DNA of 64,000 nucleotides from Nitrospira sp. MA-1 (GTDB lineage Bacteria; Nitrospirota; Nitrospiria; Nitrospirales; UBA8639), in NCBI GenBank assembly GCA_032139905.1, contig JAQJDB010000007.1:1178001-1242000 (forward strand). The letters run 5' to 3'. Below, piece by piece: positions 28,576-38,601 of the stretch. The number at the start of each line of letters is the position of its first letter. Position 1 is the stretch's first letter. The notes under the pieces are model-generated. The model had not been told where the DNA came from and ran no database searches. It saw only the letters and a list, made by a program, of their open reading frames with translations. The position numbers were made by a program, and so were the translations under genes.

Positions 28576-31500
28576 ATGAAATCCTATTTCACAAGCGCCG
28601 GTTATTTTTTCAATAAAGATGAGGGAGTGTGGCATCGCCCTGGATATAAAGGCATCAATTATAGTGATGGCGAGCAAATTGAAAACCGATTGAAAACGAT
28701 TATTTCCGGTGCGAGCGATGTCAGTGTGATGTCGGGCGAATTGGCAAAATCCTGTACGGATTGGCATTCGCTGTATCATTTATCACGGAAACGCGTCAAT
28801 CTGCTTCGGCCCTTTGAGGAACAATTACAAGGGAAAAGTGTACTTGAAATCGGTGCGGGGTGCGGTGCGCTCACGCGTTATCTCGGTGAAATAGGAGCGG
28901 AGGTGGTGGCACTGGAAGGGAGCCTCCGTCGCGCATCGATTGCGTCATTGCGTTGCCGTGGCCTGAGCAATGTCACAGTTATTGGGGAAGTTGTTCATCA
29001 TTTTAATCCTGGACCACAGTTTGATGTCGTGACCGTTATTGGAGTTTTAGAATATGCCAGGAAATTTTTCCCAGGTGATGGGGCAGACCCAGTTGATGCT
29101 ATGTTGGTTTTTATGAAGGGTTTGTTAAAGCCTGGAGGTACATTGATTATCGCTATTGAAAACCAGCTAGGGTTGAAATATTTTGCCGGATTTCCCGAAG
29201 ACCATATGGGCAAGCCCATGTTTGGCATCGAAGAACATTACACCAAAGGGAGCATTGTGACCTTTGGCCGGAGAGAGCTTAGCCGAAGAGTCGGTCAGGC
29301 TGGCCTACCTGAACAGGAATGGTGGTATCCCTTTCCGGATTACAAGCTACCAAGCTTGATGGTGTCGGAACGCGGGGCCATGCCGCAGGACGGTATTGAT
29401 CTGACCCCGGTCCTGCGTAGTGCGTGCACCGACGACCCGCAATTTCCAGCTCGTATTCATTTTAATCAGGAACGAGCTTTGCGCCCAATTGTTCGTAATG
29501 GTCTTTTGCCTGATTTGGCGAATTCCTTTGTATTACTGGCCACAGACCTCGCTTGTAAGGAAAAATCAATTGTTCCTCTCGCGGTACATTATGCAACTGG
29601 GAGAAGGCCAGAATTTGCCAAAAAGGTCGTTTTTACACAGGAGAGTCAGCGTGCCGATTATACCTCTCAAGTGCGGCTGTACCCTACTGACACCCCAAAT
29701 AAGAATTCATTGGTTACCCAACGGCTTGTTGATCAAACATTTGTGAAAGGCGAACTTTGGCAAGATCGGCTTGTACAAATCATGACCAGCCCTGGGTGGC
29801 GGGTTACGCAAATAGAAGAATGGTTAAAGGTCTGGCTGAAGGGGTTTTTCGACGTTGTGGGTATCCAGAAGTCAAACGATATGACTAAGAAGAAGGTATC
29901 AGGCCAATTCCTTGATCTTATTCCACGTAATATGATCATGGAAGGAAATGGTGAGGTGACATTTTTTGATCAAGAGTGGGTGCTTGGCGAAGACCTGGAG
30001 GTTGGTTATGTCGTCTTTCGTGCTTTGTTCTCTTCATTTTATGCTTTAGGCATGATAGCGCCAACGGGAGAAAAGACACTTCCTTCGATTCTTTCTCTTA
30101 TCAAGGATATTGGACAAGGGGCCGGCTTTTCGTTTACCGATCACGACATTAAGCACTATCACGATCTGGAATGTGAATTTCAGCGGCTTGTCGTAGGGGG
30201 TTGTAATCTCAGTTACGGAATGATGTCCGCGATGCAGTTCCGTGTATCCCATACGCAGTCGAATCAGGATGGTTATGGTGCTGAAGTTCATGGACAGAAC
30301 ATTATCCTTCAACAGGCCCTATTGGAAAAAACCCGACAAATTGCGGATCTTACGCAAACGGTAAAGGATTTAGATGAGCAGTTCATCCGCATTAATCGAG
30401 TCTTGTCTCAGAAGGAACTCAACAGAAACCTATCAGAGCCAAAAATGTGTTTGGATGATAGGATTTCCACCTCAGGTCAAAACTTTCAGTTGGCTCCACG
30501 CGTTGTGGCAATTATTAATGATCCCATATGCAGCCAAATCCGAATACTCCAAGCACTCACCGCGAGCGTAATGAAATCCTGGTTTGGCGGAATGGTGAAA
30601 ATTGAAGGAGCGGAGGGGAGCCATCCTCACCAATTACCAAGTGGTCCAGGAACGGTGTGGATTGTTCAGCGAACGTGTAGGATGGAAATCGCTGATATGG
30701 TTATTGCGCGATCGAATGGTACCCGTTTGGTCCACGATATCGATGATTTGCTCTGGAAGATCCCGGAAGATAATCAAAATCATCAAGTGATGAAGAAATG
30801 GCTTATTGACCATTTGATGAAATTGCTTGAATTGTCCGATTGCGTAACAACTTCTACCATTCCCTTACAAACCGCTTTGGAAAGTGTAGGAATCAAGGCT
30901 GCCCTTCTGCCGAATTGCTTGGTCTCCGAAGAGTGGAGGGATTTGGCTCCTCTCCGAGGGGGTGGCTCCAGGCCACGTATTGGTTGGGCTGGACAGGTTG
31001 GGGTACACCGTTCTGATCTCCGCTTCCTTGGTTCGGTGTTCGAGGAGTTAGGTGATGAGGTTGAGTGGGTATTTTTAGGAGAGGTGCCGGAAGATCTTCG
31101 ACGGACCGGGGTCAGATCTGAAGTCCATCCCATGGTTCCTTTAGGTCAATTTCCATCTAAACTTGCCAGTCTGAATCTTGATCTGGCTTTAGCTCCATTA
31201 GCCATAAATGAATTTAATGAGGCAAAAAGTGACCTTCGTCTTTTGCAATATGGTGTATTAGGATTTCCGGTCATTGCCACTGATATTTATCCTCATCGAA
31301 CTGCACCGGTCACCCGAGTTCCTAATGATCCTCAAGCCTGGGTACGAGCAATTCGGGATCATCTTTATAATTCGGATCATTCTGAGAAAGAGGGCAAAGT
31401 TTTAAGGGAGTGGGTCCTAAGGCATCGAATGTTGGAATCCTGGCTACCACAATATCGAGCCGTATGGCTGGGTGAATCTGCTAACAGGCGGGATCATTCA

Positions 31501-33222
31501 ACCTTTTCCGTATTGGGGAATAACGAGGCTCGATCAACTCCGACTTCCTACATGCCAATTGTTGATACACAATATGAGTGTTCTATTATTATTCCCGTGT
31601 GTAATCGTGATGATTTAACGAAGCAATGCCTGTTGCATTTGGCCGAAGTGACACAAGGATGCCACTATGAGGTTCTTGTGGTGGATAATGCGTCGACGGA
31701 TGAGACTCAGAATTTTCTGGCTTCATTCGGGGGGGATATTCAGATAATTCGGAATACTGAAAATCTAGGATTTGCAAAGGCCTGTAATCAAGGGGCTCGT
31801 GCCGCACGAGGAAAGTATTTAATCTTCCTGAACAATGACACTATTCCACAATCAGGATGGTTGACAGCTTTGTTGGAGGAAGTTGAGACGCACGATGATG
31901 TTTCCATTGTCGGCAGTAAACTGTTGTATCCGAATGACACCATTCAACATGCCGGAGTGGTTTTTTCTAAAAACTGCCTGACTCCCTATCATATTTTCAG
32001 TGGAGCCCCTGCGGGTCTTCATGCAGCCAATGTTCGCCGTGAATTTCAAGCAGTGACGGCGGCCTGTTTTCTGATTCGCAGAGAAGATTTTGAGTCAATC
32101 GGGGGATTTGATGAGGAATTCCGAAACGGGTTTGAGGATGTTGATTTGTGTTTGAAAATCCGAGAGCGCGGTAAAAAAATTATCTACCAACCCAAGAGTG
32201 TATTGTATCATCTGGAACATCAAACTCCCGGTCGCAAAGATCCGGAAGCAGAACGTCATAACGGGAATCGCCTGATGAGCCGCTGGGGTTCAAAGATTGT
32301 AGTGGATGAAGACGTATATACCGTTCCGGAAGGCTATGCCAATCGCTATTATTTTCGTGACGGGTGGCTTCGGCAGTCGCTCGAACCATTTCGGAGCGAT
32401 GGAGAACGGACCCAGTGGAATCGGGTCCAACGCGTACAAGAGCTCTTATTATCCCGGCGATATGACCCAATTCGAGGCATTAAAAAACAGGACAATGGTG
32501 AATTACATGCCCTTCTTTCCGATTTTCGCGAGTGGCCAGATGATGGAGAAGTGTTGCGGTGGGCCGTGAAACTCTGTCGAACATTGCAGTTATTCGATGG
32601 GGAGCGGGCATTTTTGACACGCCTTCTGAGTCTTGGAGAAGATCGAGAGATCCGGGAACAGCTAGCAAAACTGGCACTCAACGTGAAAGATCTGTCCGAC
32701 GCGGCTCAACATGTCCAGGCCCTCATTCAAACAGACCCCAACGATGGTTCAGCACATTGGTTACAGGGGATCCTGTTCATGCAATCCCAGGAATGGGGAG
32801 AAGCGAGAAAGTCTTTTCGGCGCGCTCTTCAATATGGCTCAGATTCCCGAAAAACCAACATCGGCTTGGGAATGGCATGTATGGGGATGGGAGACGGGGA
32901 AGAAGCCTGGAGGGTTTTCGACGAAGTTGTGGCAGATCATCCTGATGATGTTGAAGCCATGAATGGGTTGATTCAAGCCGGAACATCTCTGCAACGATGG
33001 AAAGACTTAGGGGAACGGCTTTCACGGTATGTCGAACGCAATCCCGCAAACTGCGATATGCGGTTTGCTTTGGCTGGTGTGCATTTTCGTGCTAGTCGGC
33101 TTGATTTGGCCAAGCAACAATTTGAGATGTTGCGCCTCTTAATGCCCGACCATGAGGGATTACTTGATTTAGGGGCTCTCCTCCAGACCGCACCTCGAGA
33201 CCTCCATGCCATCGCAACATAA
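28576..33222 (+). CDS. Giant multidomain glycan enzyme: methyltransferase, kinase-like region, coiled coil, two glycosyltransferases, TPR
   Basis: 1548 residues. A class I SAM methyltransferase is at about 60-290 (VLEIGAGCGALTRYL, 89-103). A kinase-like region at about 300-520 has D447-LIPR-N452 followed by FFD465QEW, the spacing of an APH-type catalytic loop and metal site. A coiled coil lies at about 570-625. A GT4-type glycosyltransferase is at about 700-960 (GWAGQVGVHRSD). A GT2 domain is at about 1000-1250 (nucleotide site VVDNASTDETQN, metal site NNDT at 1086-1089). TPR-like helices fill about 1330-1540. The first three parts match the order in WbdD, the kinase-methyltransferase that caps O-antigen chains. 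Its place between fliW/csrA and fliC suggests flagellin glycan synthesis and capping (inference); a surface polysaccharide is the alternative. Confidence 0.85.
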   Translation: MKSYFTSAGYFFNKDEGVWHRPGYKGINYSDGEQIENRLKTIISGASDVSVMSGELAKSCTDWHSLYHLSRKRVNLLRPFEEQLQGKSVLEIGAGCGALTRYLGEIGAEVVALEGSLRRASIASLRCRGLSNVTVIGEVVHHFNPGPQFDVVTVIGVLEYARKFFPGDGADPVDAMLVFMKGLLKPGGTLIIAIENQLGLKYFAGFPEDHMGKPMFGIEEHYTKGSIVTFGRRELSRRVGQAGLPEQEWWYPFPDYKLPSLMVSERGAMPQDGIDLTPVLRSACTDDPQFPARIHFNQERALRPIVRNGLLPDLANSFVLLATDLACKEKSIVPLAVHYATGRRPEFAKKVVFTQESQRADYTSQVRLYPTDTPNKNSLVTQRLVDQTFVKGELWQDRLVQIMTSPGWRVTQIEEWLKVWLKGFFDVVGIQKSNDMTKKKVSGQFLDLIPRNMIMEGNGEVTFFDQEWVLGEDLEVGYVVFRALFSSFYALGMIAPTGEKTLPSILSLIKDIGQGAGFSFTDHDIKHYHDLECEFQRLVVGGCNLSYGMMSAMQFRVSHTQSNQDGYGAEVHGQNIILQQALLEKTRQIADLTQTVKDLDEQFIRINRVLSQKELNRNLSEPKMCLDDRISTSGQNFQLAPRVVAIINDPICSQIRILQALTASVMKSWFGGMVKIEGAEGSHPHQLPSGPGTVWIVQRTCRMEIADMVIARSNGTRLVHDIDDLLWKIPEDNQNHQVMKKWLIDHLMKLLELSDCVTTSTIPLQTALESVGIKAALLPNCLVSEEWRDLAPLRGGGSRPRIGWAGQVGVHRSDLRFLGSVFEELGDEVEWVFLGEVPEDLRRTGVRSEVHPMVPLGQFPSKLASLNLDLALAPLAINEFNEAKSDLRLLQYGVLGFPVIATDIYPHRTAPVTRVPNDPQAWVRAIRDHLYNSDHSEKEGKVLREWVLRHRMLESWLPQYRAVWLGESANRRDHSTFSVLGNNEARSTPTSYMPIVDTQYECSIIIPVCNRDDLTKQCLLHLAEVTQGCHYEVLVVDNASTDETQNFLASFGGDIQIIRNTENLGFAKACNQGARAARGKYLIFLNNDTIPQSGWLTALLEEVETHDDVSIVGSKLLYPNDTIQHAGVVFSKNCLTPYHIFSGAPAGLHAANVRREFQAVTAACFLIRREDFESIGGFDEEFRNGFEDVDLCLKIRERGKKIIYQPKSVLYHLEHQTPGRKDPEAERHNGNRLMSRWGSKIVVDEDVYTVPEGYANRYYFRDGWLRQSLEPFRSDGERTQWNRVQRVQELLLSRRYDPIRGIKKQDNGELHALLSDFREWPDDGEVLRWAVKLCRTLQLFDGERAFLTRLLSLGEDREIREQLAKLALNVKDLSDAAQHVQALIQTDPNDGSAHWLQGILFMQSQEWGEARKSFRRALQYGSDSRKTNIGLGMACMGMGDGEEAWRVFDEVVADHPDDVEAMNGLIQAGTSLQRWKDLGERLSRYVERNPANCDMRFALAGVHFRASRLDLAKQQFEMLRLLMPDHEGLLDLGALLQTAPRDLHAIAT

Positions 33223-33255
33223 TTAGAGGAACTTCTTGCCTGGTCAAGTTAGCCT

Positions 33256-34491
33256 ATGTCCCGAGCACTCTTAATTCAACTCGCTCGGTTAGGTGATCTG
33301 GTCCAATCCCTTCCTGTTTTGACAGCCCTACAATCTGCCAAACCTGAGCGACCCCTTGACCTTCTTTGCCCATCTCCCTTGGTGGCGCTTGGAGAACTTT
33401 TTCCTTGTGTGGACAGGGTTTACCCTTGGTATGGGGAACAATGGCATGAATTGGCCAGGACAAAGATGACGGATTGTGACCAGCAGTTAGCCCAAGCCAC
33501 GCGCTATTTGGCTGAACATGCCTTCCCCACGTATTCATTGGCCTATAATTTGAATAACCATCCTCGAGGGATACTTGCTGCCCATGTTTTGAGTAGTCTG
33601 GTGGTCGGCCCGGGAGAAAATGGGCCTCTGAATCAGAGGCTTCCCGCATGGGCGGGATATTTACGTCAGATTGCTCAAGATCGAGGGAGCAACCGGGTGC
33701 ATTTAGCGGATGCATTTTGCGGATTGTGTCAAGTTTTTCCGCCATTGGACATTCCCTACTTGAAGGCCCCGCTGGTGGAATTGCCTCTTGAGCTGGAATG
33801 GATGGTGAATGATCGATCTTCTACCCTCATCGGAATTGTTCTTGGTGCGGGAGATACCGAACGGCGGGTTCCCCTTTCTGTGTGGCAAGCCCTGATTTCC
33901 ACATGTGCTGAGTACATGCCTCAGAGCTACCTGCTTTTGATTGGTGGGGAGGGAGAACGGGAAGCGGCATTGGCCCTGGAACATCGCCTTCCCGCTAAAT
34001 ATCTCAATCGGGTGGTGAATGGGTGTGGTCGTACCTCGTTGCCCCAGCTTGTGGCTCTTTTTAATCGATGTCATTGGGTGGTCGGATCGGATACGGGACC
34101 GTTGCATCTCGGAGCGATGTGTGGGACACGGGCGATCGGTTGGTATTTCTCCCAGGCCAGAGTCCATGAAACCGGTCCCTATGGGGTTGGCCATTATGTG
34201 TGGCAACACGATCAAGGGCGATCTGGGGATGTTCTGGATGCTCGTGAATTACGAACGGAAGAGTCATCCTTTGCCCATTGGCCTGTGATGGAAACGGTCA
34301 ACTTAATACGGGATGAACGGGTGAATTCAAGAATTGACGAGTGGGATCTCTGGATCAGTAATAAAGATGAGTGGGGGGCGTTTTATACCACTGATGGCCT
34401 TCCTGACGAGGCTGTTCTTCAGCGAAAAGATACGTGGGAGGCGCTGTCTCAGCTGGCGAATCATAATATTCGGATGGAAGTCGCGAAGTAG
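33256..34491 (+). CDS. Glycosyltransferase family 9 (heptosyltransferase-like) protein
   Basis: 411 residues. The N-terminus ALLIQLARLGDLVQSLPVL and the C-terminal VVGSDTGPLHLGAMCGT motif define the GT9 family, whose known members add ADP-heptose in LPS core synthesis. The adjacent genes and fliC indicate that here the acceptor is more likely flagellin or its glycan. The last 90 residues extend beyond the GT9 fold. It starts 33 bases after the giant gene, so probably one transcript. Confidence 0.88.
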   Translation: MSRALLIQLARLGDLVQSLPVLTALQSAKPERPLDLLCPSPLVALGELFPCVDRVYPWYGEQWHELARTKMTDCDQQLAQATRYLAEHAFPTYSLAYNLNNHPRGILAAHVLSSLVVGPGENGPLNQRLPAWAGYLRQIAQDRGSNRVHLADAFCGLCQVFPPLDIPYLKAPLVELPLELEWMVNDRSSTLIGIVLGAGDTERRVPLSVWQALISTCAEYMPQSYLLLIGGEGEREAALALEHRLPAKYLNRVVNGCGRTSLPQLVALFNRCHWVVGSDTGPLHLGAMCGTRAIGWYFSQARVHETGPYGVGHYVWQHDQGRSGDVLDARELRTEESSFAHWPVMETVNLIRDERVNSRIDEWDLWISNKDEWGAFYTTDGLPDEAVLQRKDTWEALSQLANHNIRMEVAK

Positions 34492-34559
34492 TAGGAAATA
34501 CTCCCGGTAGGTTGAAGGCTGGGGGTGTGTTTCATTGTTAATAAACCAGGAACAGATAA

Positions 34560-36377
34560 ATGGACGTGTTGAAAAAGAATATCGATATTCTTCGAAGCCA
34601 GGATCCGATTCTTGCTGCTCAGATCCTCCAGGTGCCAGGAGGAACCCTGTCGATCCATCCAGCTAAATCCGGAATGCCAACCGCGCTGGTTAACTCCCGA
34701 TATCTTCATAGTGCGTATGATCCAGTTCGCGAAGCAGGGCGCTGGGCTGAAGAACGCGTGAAAGACTGTCAAGCAGGGGAAACGATTGTCCTCCTCGGCG
34801 TGGGACTGCTTTACCACGTGGAAGCCTTGCGTCAGATGTTGCCTCATGACCAGAACATGATGGTCGTGGTGCCGGACCTTTCCGAATTCGCAGATTGTGT
34901 TTCCGTCCGGTCCCTGGAAGGGTGGGGTGAACGGCTGATGTGGATGACGGGTTCCATCACTGATATGGCTGTCCAAGTGACCCAGAAAGCCAAGCGGGTT
35001 CGCATTCTGAGTTACGAACCTGCCGCCACGGTTCATCACGACCTCTATGAACATTTCCGTTTGCAACTTCGTGATCATCTCGCTCAAGGCTTAAGCGGAA
35101 CGCTTCACATCATGGTGATTGGTCCCATTTATGGCGGGTCTTTGCCCATTGCCCGATATGTGGTGAACGCCTTGGAAGGCCTTGGACATCGTGTGAGTTG
35201 GGTGGATCATAGTCCACATTATTCGGGATATCAGAATTTGGACACAATCCGTGATCATCGGCTGCGACTCACAGTCCAACAACGGATGAGTGAAACCTTG
35301 GCGGTGATTAGCCTGGCTCATGTGGCAGAAGATCCCCCTGACCTGGTTTTAGCCTTGTCCCAGGCGCCATTAACGATGGCGGTTTTGGAGCAGATGCGTC
35401 GAAAAAAGGTGTTAACGGCCATGTGGTTTGTAGAAAATTTTCGTCATCTAACCTATTGGCAGCAGATGGTGTCGGGATATGACTTTTGGTTTGTGATGCA
35501 ACAAGCCGCATGCTTGGACGCTTTCAGGAAGGCCGGAGCCAAACAGGTGTCGTATCTCCCCTTAGCTGCTGATCCGGCCATTCATCAACCAATGATCCTT
35601 ACCCAGGGAGCGCAATACGAGTTTGGTGCCGATGTGTCTTTTTTGGGGGCAGGGTATAGAAACCGGCGGCAGATCCTCCCATCCCTGGTCGGCCAAGGGT
35701 GGACTTTTAAATTGTGGGGGAATGAATGGGACAACCTTGGGCCGTTAGCCCAGGTTCTTCAGAGAGGGGGTGCACGCATTGATACCCCCACTAGTGTAAA
35801 AATTTTCAATGCCACCTCGGTCAATATTAATTTGCATTCTTATACGGGGGACGGATTCGATCCAGAGGGAGATGGGGTGAACCCCAGAACATTCGAATTA
35901 GCCAGTTGCGGGGCGTTCCAAGTGGTCGATGCTCGCACCTTGCTTCCGGCGCTCTTTGATGAATCGATGATGGCGGTCATCAACAGTCCGGATCAGCTTC
36001 TCCCAACCGTCCAAACTTATTTGCACGAACCAGCCAGACGAGTGGCCATGGCTGAATTGTCCCGGAAGCGCGTTTTAGAGGCGCACACGTACGGGCATCG
36101 GATGAGGACGTTTTTAGGTGCCGTGGGTATGGCGAGTCCTGATCGGCTAGGAGCCATTCTTCAGGGGGACCGTACGGCTGAATCGCTAGTGGCTCGGAGT
36201 GGACAGTCCCCCGAATTGATTCCCATGCTGCAGAAGTTTCTTCCGACCGATCGTGTGGAGTTAGTGGATGTGGCGAAAGACATTCGGAAGAAAGGGCCGG
36301 AAGCCCGGTTGAACCGTGAGGAATTACTAATTTTGATGATGGATGAATACCGACAGGAAAAACGAGATTTTCTTTAA
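34560..36377 (+). CDS. CgeB-like glycosyltransferase with MAF/DUF115-like N-terminus
   Basis: 605 residues. Residues 1-180 (SRYLHSAYDPVREAGRWAEE, then ETIVLLGVGLLYHVEALRQM) resemble the start of motility-associated factors of the Maf/DUF115 group. The rest (about 185-520) resembles the CgeB family of GT-B glycosyltransferases (IMVIGPIYGGSLPIARYVVN, VSFLGAGYRNRRQIL, FELASCGAFQVVDAR). Family members of this mixed type occur in flagellar glycosylation clusters. Substrate unknown. It stands 68 bases after the first GT9 gene. Confidence 0.78.
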   Translation: MDVLKKNIDILRSQDPILAAQILQVPGGTLSIHPAKSGMPTALVNSRYLHSAYDPVREAGRWAEERVKDCQAGETIVLLGVGLLYHVEALRQMLPHDQNMMVVVPDLSEFADCVSVRSLEGWGERLMWMTGSITDMAVQVTQKAKRVRILSYEPAATVHHDLYEHFRLQLRDHLAQGLSGTLHIMVIGPIYGGSLPIARYVVNALEGLGHRVSWVDHSPHYSGYQNLDTIRDHRLRLTVQQRMSETLAVISLAHVAEDPPDLVLALSQAPLTMAVLEQMRRKKVLTAMWFVENFRHLTYWQQMVSGYDFWFVMQQAACLDAFRKAGAKQVSYLPLAADPAIHQPMILTQGAQYEFGADVSFLGAGYRNRRQILPSLVGQGWTFKLWGNEWDNLGPLAQVLQRGGARIDTPTSVKIFNATSVNINLHSYTGDGFDPEGDGVNPRTFELASCGAFQVVDARTLLPALFDESMMAVINSPDQLLPTVQTYLHEPARRVAMAELSRKRVLEAHTYGHRMRTFLGAVGMASPDRLGAILQGDRTAESLVARSGQSPELIPMLQKFLPTDRVELVDVAKDIRKKGPEARLNREELLILMMDEYRQEKRDFL

Positions 36378-36416
36378 AACCCTGATGGTAAAAAATTCTT
36401 TTATGGTCAATTCTTA

Positions 36417-38072
36417 ATGAATAAACAAATCCTCATTATCAATATTACCCGGATGGGTGATTTGATTCAGATGGTTCCCTTGCTTTCACGTTTGGAGGAA
36501 GAATGGCCTGGTGTGGGCATTGATCTGATTGTTGATAAAGAATTTGCCCATGTGGCTAGCCTTATTCCTGGAATTCGACAGGTGTTGATGTTTGATTTTC
36601 AGCTGCTGATGGACGAGAGCCGCGTGGGAATACGGGATGTGGTGACCCTCTATCAGGATATTGCAGGTTGGGTACGACCGTTACTGCAGGTTGGGTACGA
36701 TCGTGTCGTGAATCTCACCTTTAATCGTCGCAGTGCGTTTCTGGTGAAGTATTTTGGGTGTGCAGATGAGCGAGGAATGACCACGACCCAGGATGGGAGT
36801 TTCGTGGTGAAAAATCCTTGGATGAAATATTTCGTGGATTTCCAAGTGTATCGGCAATTGAATCGGTTCAATATTGTTGATCTTTTTTCACTTGGTGGCA
36901 GTGGAACTGGATCGTTCCATCCTCTTCGTCTACATGTGCCACAGGACATGAAAGAATGGGCACGGACCTATTTGAGACGAGCAGGCACGGCGGATAAATG
37001 GATTGCCATTCAAGTCGGCGCCAGTGATCCGATGAAGGCCTGGCGACCGGAATATTACGGACAAATGATGGCGAGTCTTAGTCAAAAACAGCCAGTCGGA
37101 TTTCTCTTGATCGGGACCAAGAAAGAAGAGACGGATGTTCAGGAGGCTATTCGGTGTTACCGGCAGGCGGGAGGGTTGGGAATTCTTTGCGAAGCGGTCG
37201 GCCAAACTACAGTGCCGCAACTGGTGGCATTGCTTGAACATTGTCAGTTGATGGTGACCAATGATACAGGGCCTATGCACATGGCCGTGGGAGTGAATAC
37301 GCCGGTTCTTAACGTGTCAGTAGGTCATGTGAACTTTTGGGAAACCGGACCTTTTGGGCCAGGGCATTGGGTGGTTCAGCCCGAGATCCTGTGTGGCCCA
37401 TGTGGGTTCGATAAGGTCTGTCCTCACCATGCTTGTAAAGACCAGATCATTCCTCAAGAGATGGTCGATCTCTGTTTACATCTTATGGGTACTCGTCCCT
37501 TTCCTTCGTTTTCGTCCAAGATTCGGGTCTATGAGGGTGGCGTCAATGAAGATCAGTTAGGGACATTTACGATAAGAGCGGGAACGGAAGAACAAGCGGC
37601 CTCCTGGTATGCGGAGTATTGGCGCCAACATTGGTATGAATTTAATACCGGTACCTCGAGCCTGGTCCATTTTCCCCCAACTTCTCCACCGGATTTCCAA
37701 GAATGCGAGCAGGTATGGCGTCGTTTGGCTCCACAGCTCGATCAGTTGTGTATTCAAGCCGAGACGGTATTAGATATGTGTCGTCAAAGGCCCATTCCAG
37801 TTAATAGGTTGAAGGCGCAACAACATCAATTAAGTGTTGACACACTCACAATGCAACTGGTGGCCAGGCCGTCCTTGGCTTTTGGCCCGTTAGCAATGGC
37901 TTTTTATCGAGATACGTTAAGCTTGGAGTCCGCGACCCTCAGCGGCATGGCTGAGGAACATGTTCGAGCATATCATGTATTTCGCACCCGTGGGGAAGAA
38001 AATTATAGGCGGTTGAAAGAAATGTATTCTCATGATCCAAGGAGGGCTCTCTATGCATGTGCAATTGGATGA
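36417..38072 (+). CDS. Second glycosyltransferase family 9 (heptosyltransferase-like) protein
   Basis: 551 residues. The GT9 core is at about 1-370 (ILIINITRMGDLIQMVPLL, IAIQVGASDPMKAWRPEYYG, LMVTNDTGPMHMAVGVNTPV). A cysteine cluster CGPCGFDKVCPHHAC near residue 325-340 is also seen in some GT9 proteins and may bind metal. A helical tail of about 170 residues follows, with no family recognised. The 3' end overlaps the next gene by 20 bases. It differs clearly from the first GT9, so the two are not a recent duplication. Confidence 0.87.
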   Translation: MNKQILIINITRMGDLIQMVPLLSRLEEEWPGVGIDLIVDKEFAHVASLIPGIRQVLMFDFQLLMDESRVGIRDVVTLYQDIAGWVRPLLQVGYDRVVNLTFNRRSAFLVKYFGCADERGMTTTQDGSFVVKNPWMKYFVDFQVYRQLNRFNIVDLFSLGGSGTGSFHPLRLHVPQDMKEWARTYLRRAGTADKWIAIQVGASDPMKAWRPEYYGQMMASLSQKQPVGFLLIGTKKEETDVQEAIRCYRQAGGLGILCEAVGQTTVPQLVALLEHCQLMVTNDTGPMHMAVGVNTPVLNVSVGHVNFWETGPFGPGHWVVQPEILCGPCGFDKVCPHHACKDQIIPQEMVDLCLHLMGTRPFPSFSSKIRVYEGGVNEDQLGTFTIRAGTEEQAASWYAEYWRQHWYEFNTGTSSLVHFPPTSPPDFQECEQVWRRLAPQLDQLCIQAETVLDMCRQRPIPVNRLKAQQHQLSVDTLTMQLVARPSLAFGPLAMAFYRDTLSLESATLSGMAEEHVRAYHVFRTRGEENYRRLKEMYSHDPRRALYACAIG

Positions 38073-38601
38073 AGAAATCTGGGAAGTGAGTGATCGTGTT
38101 CAGCTAGGGGAAGTTTTGGCCAATTTGAGTGACCGCGCTCAGGCCAAAGGGTGTTTGGTAACGGAATTAAGGGTTGGTGATCGGAAAATGACGGATCGGG
38201 AGTTAGTGCCTCCCACCCTGGCTCAGGTGGCGAGTTCGTTTGGCTCTATCGCGGCCGTGAGCAAACATGTTGAAACCATAGTGCGGTATTCTGAAAAAAC
38301 GGGAACACAATTCGGAGCACAGCTATGCGATGAAGGGCAGAAGTTTGTGGATGCTTTCCGACAAGGGGATGGAAAGTTTCACCACTTAGACAAATGGTTT
38401 GGTCAAATTGCGGACTACCTGGAGTGGCTGAAGATTCATGAAATTGTGGGGCTTAAAAATCCCGAGGCTACAAGAGATTTATCGTTTTGGGTGAACGAAT
38501 TATTGAATGCTCGGGAAGTCGAAGATGAGGTTCGAATTGCGGACATGTTGGAGTATGAGGTCATTCCACGTCTTGTCCAAAAAAATCCTTCTCCCATGTA
38601 A
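38053..38601 (+). CDS. Uncharacterised protein of the flagellar glycosylation island
   Basis: 182 residues, no family recognised. The first 50 are beta-rich (VQLDEEIWEVSDRVQLGEVL); the rest looks like a helical bundle (SIAAVSKHVETIVRYSEKTG, WFGQIADYLEWLKIHEIVG). No signal peptide or TM helix. ATG 38053 has AAGGAGGG eight bases upstream and overlaps the GT9 gene by 20 bases, so translation is coupled. It is the last gene before fliC. A role as flagellin-binding or glycosylation accessory protein is only a guess from position. Confidence 0.75.
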   Translation: MHVQLDEEIWEVSDRVQLGEVLANLSDRAQAKGCLVTELRVGDRKMTDRELVPPTLAQVASSFGSIAAVSKHVETIVRYSEKTGTQFGAQLCDEGQKFVDAFRQGDGKFHHLDKWFGQIADYLEWLKIHEIVGLKNPEATRDLSFWVNELLNAREVEDEVRIADMLEYEVIPRLVQKNPSPM

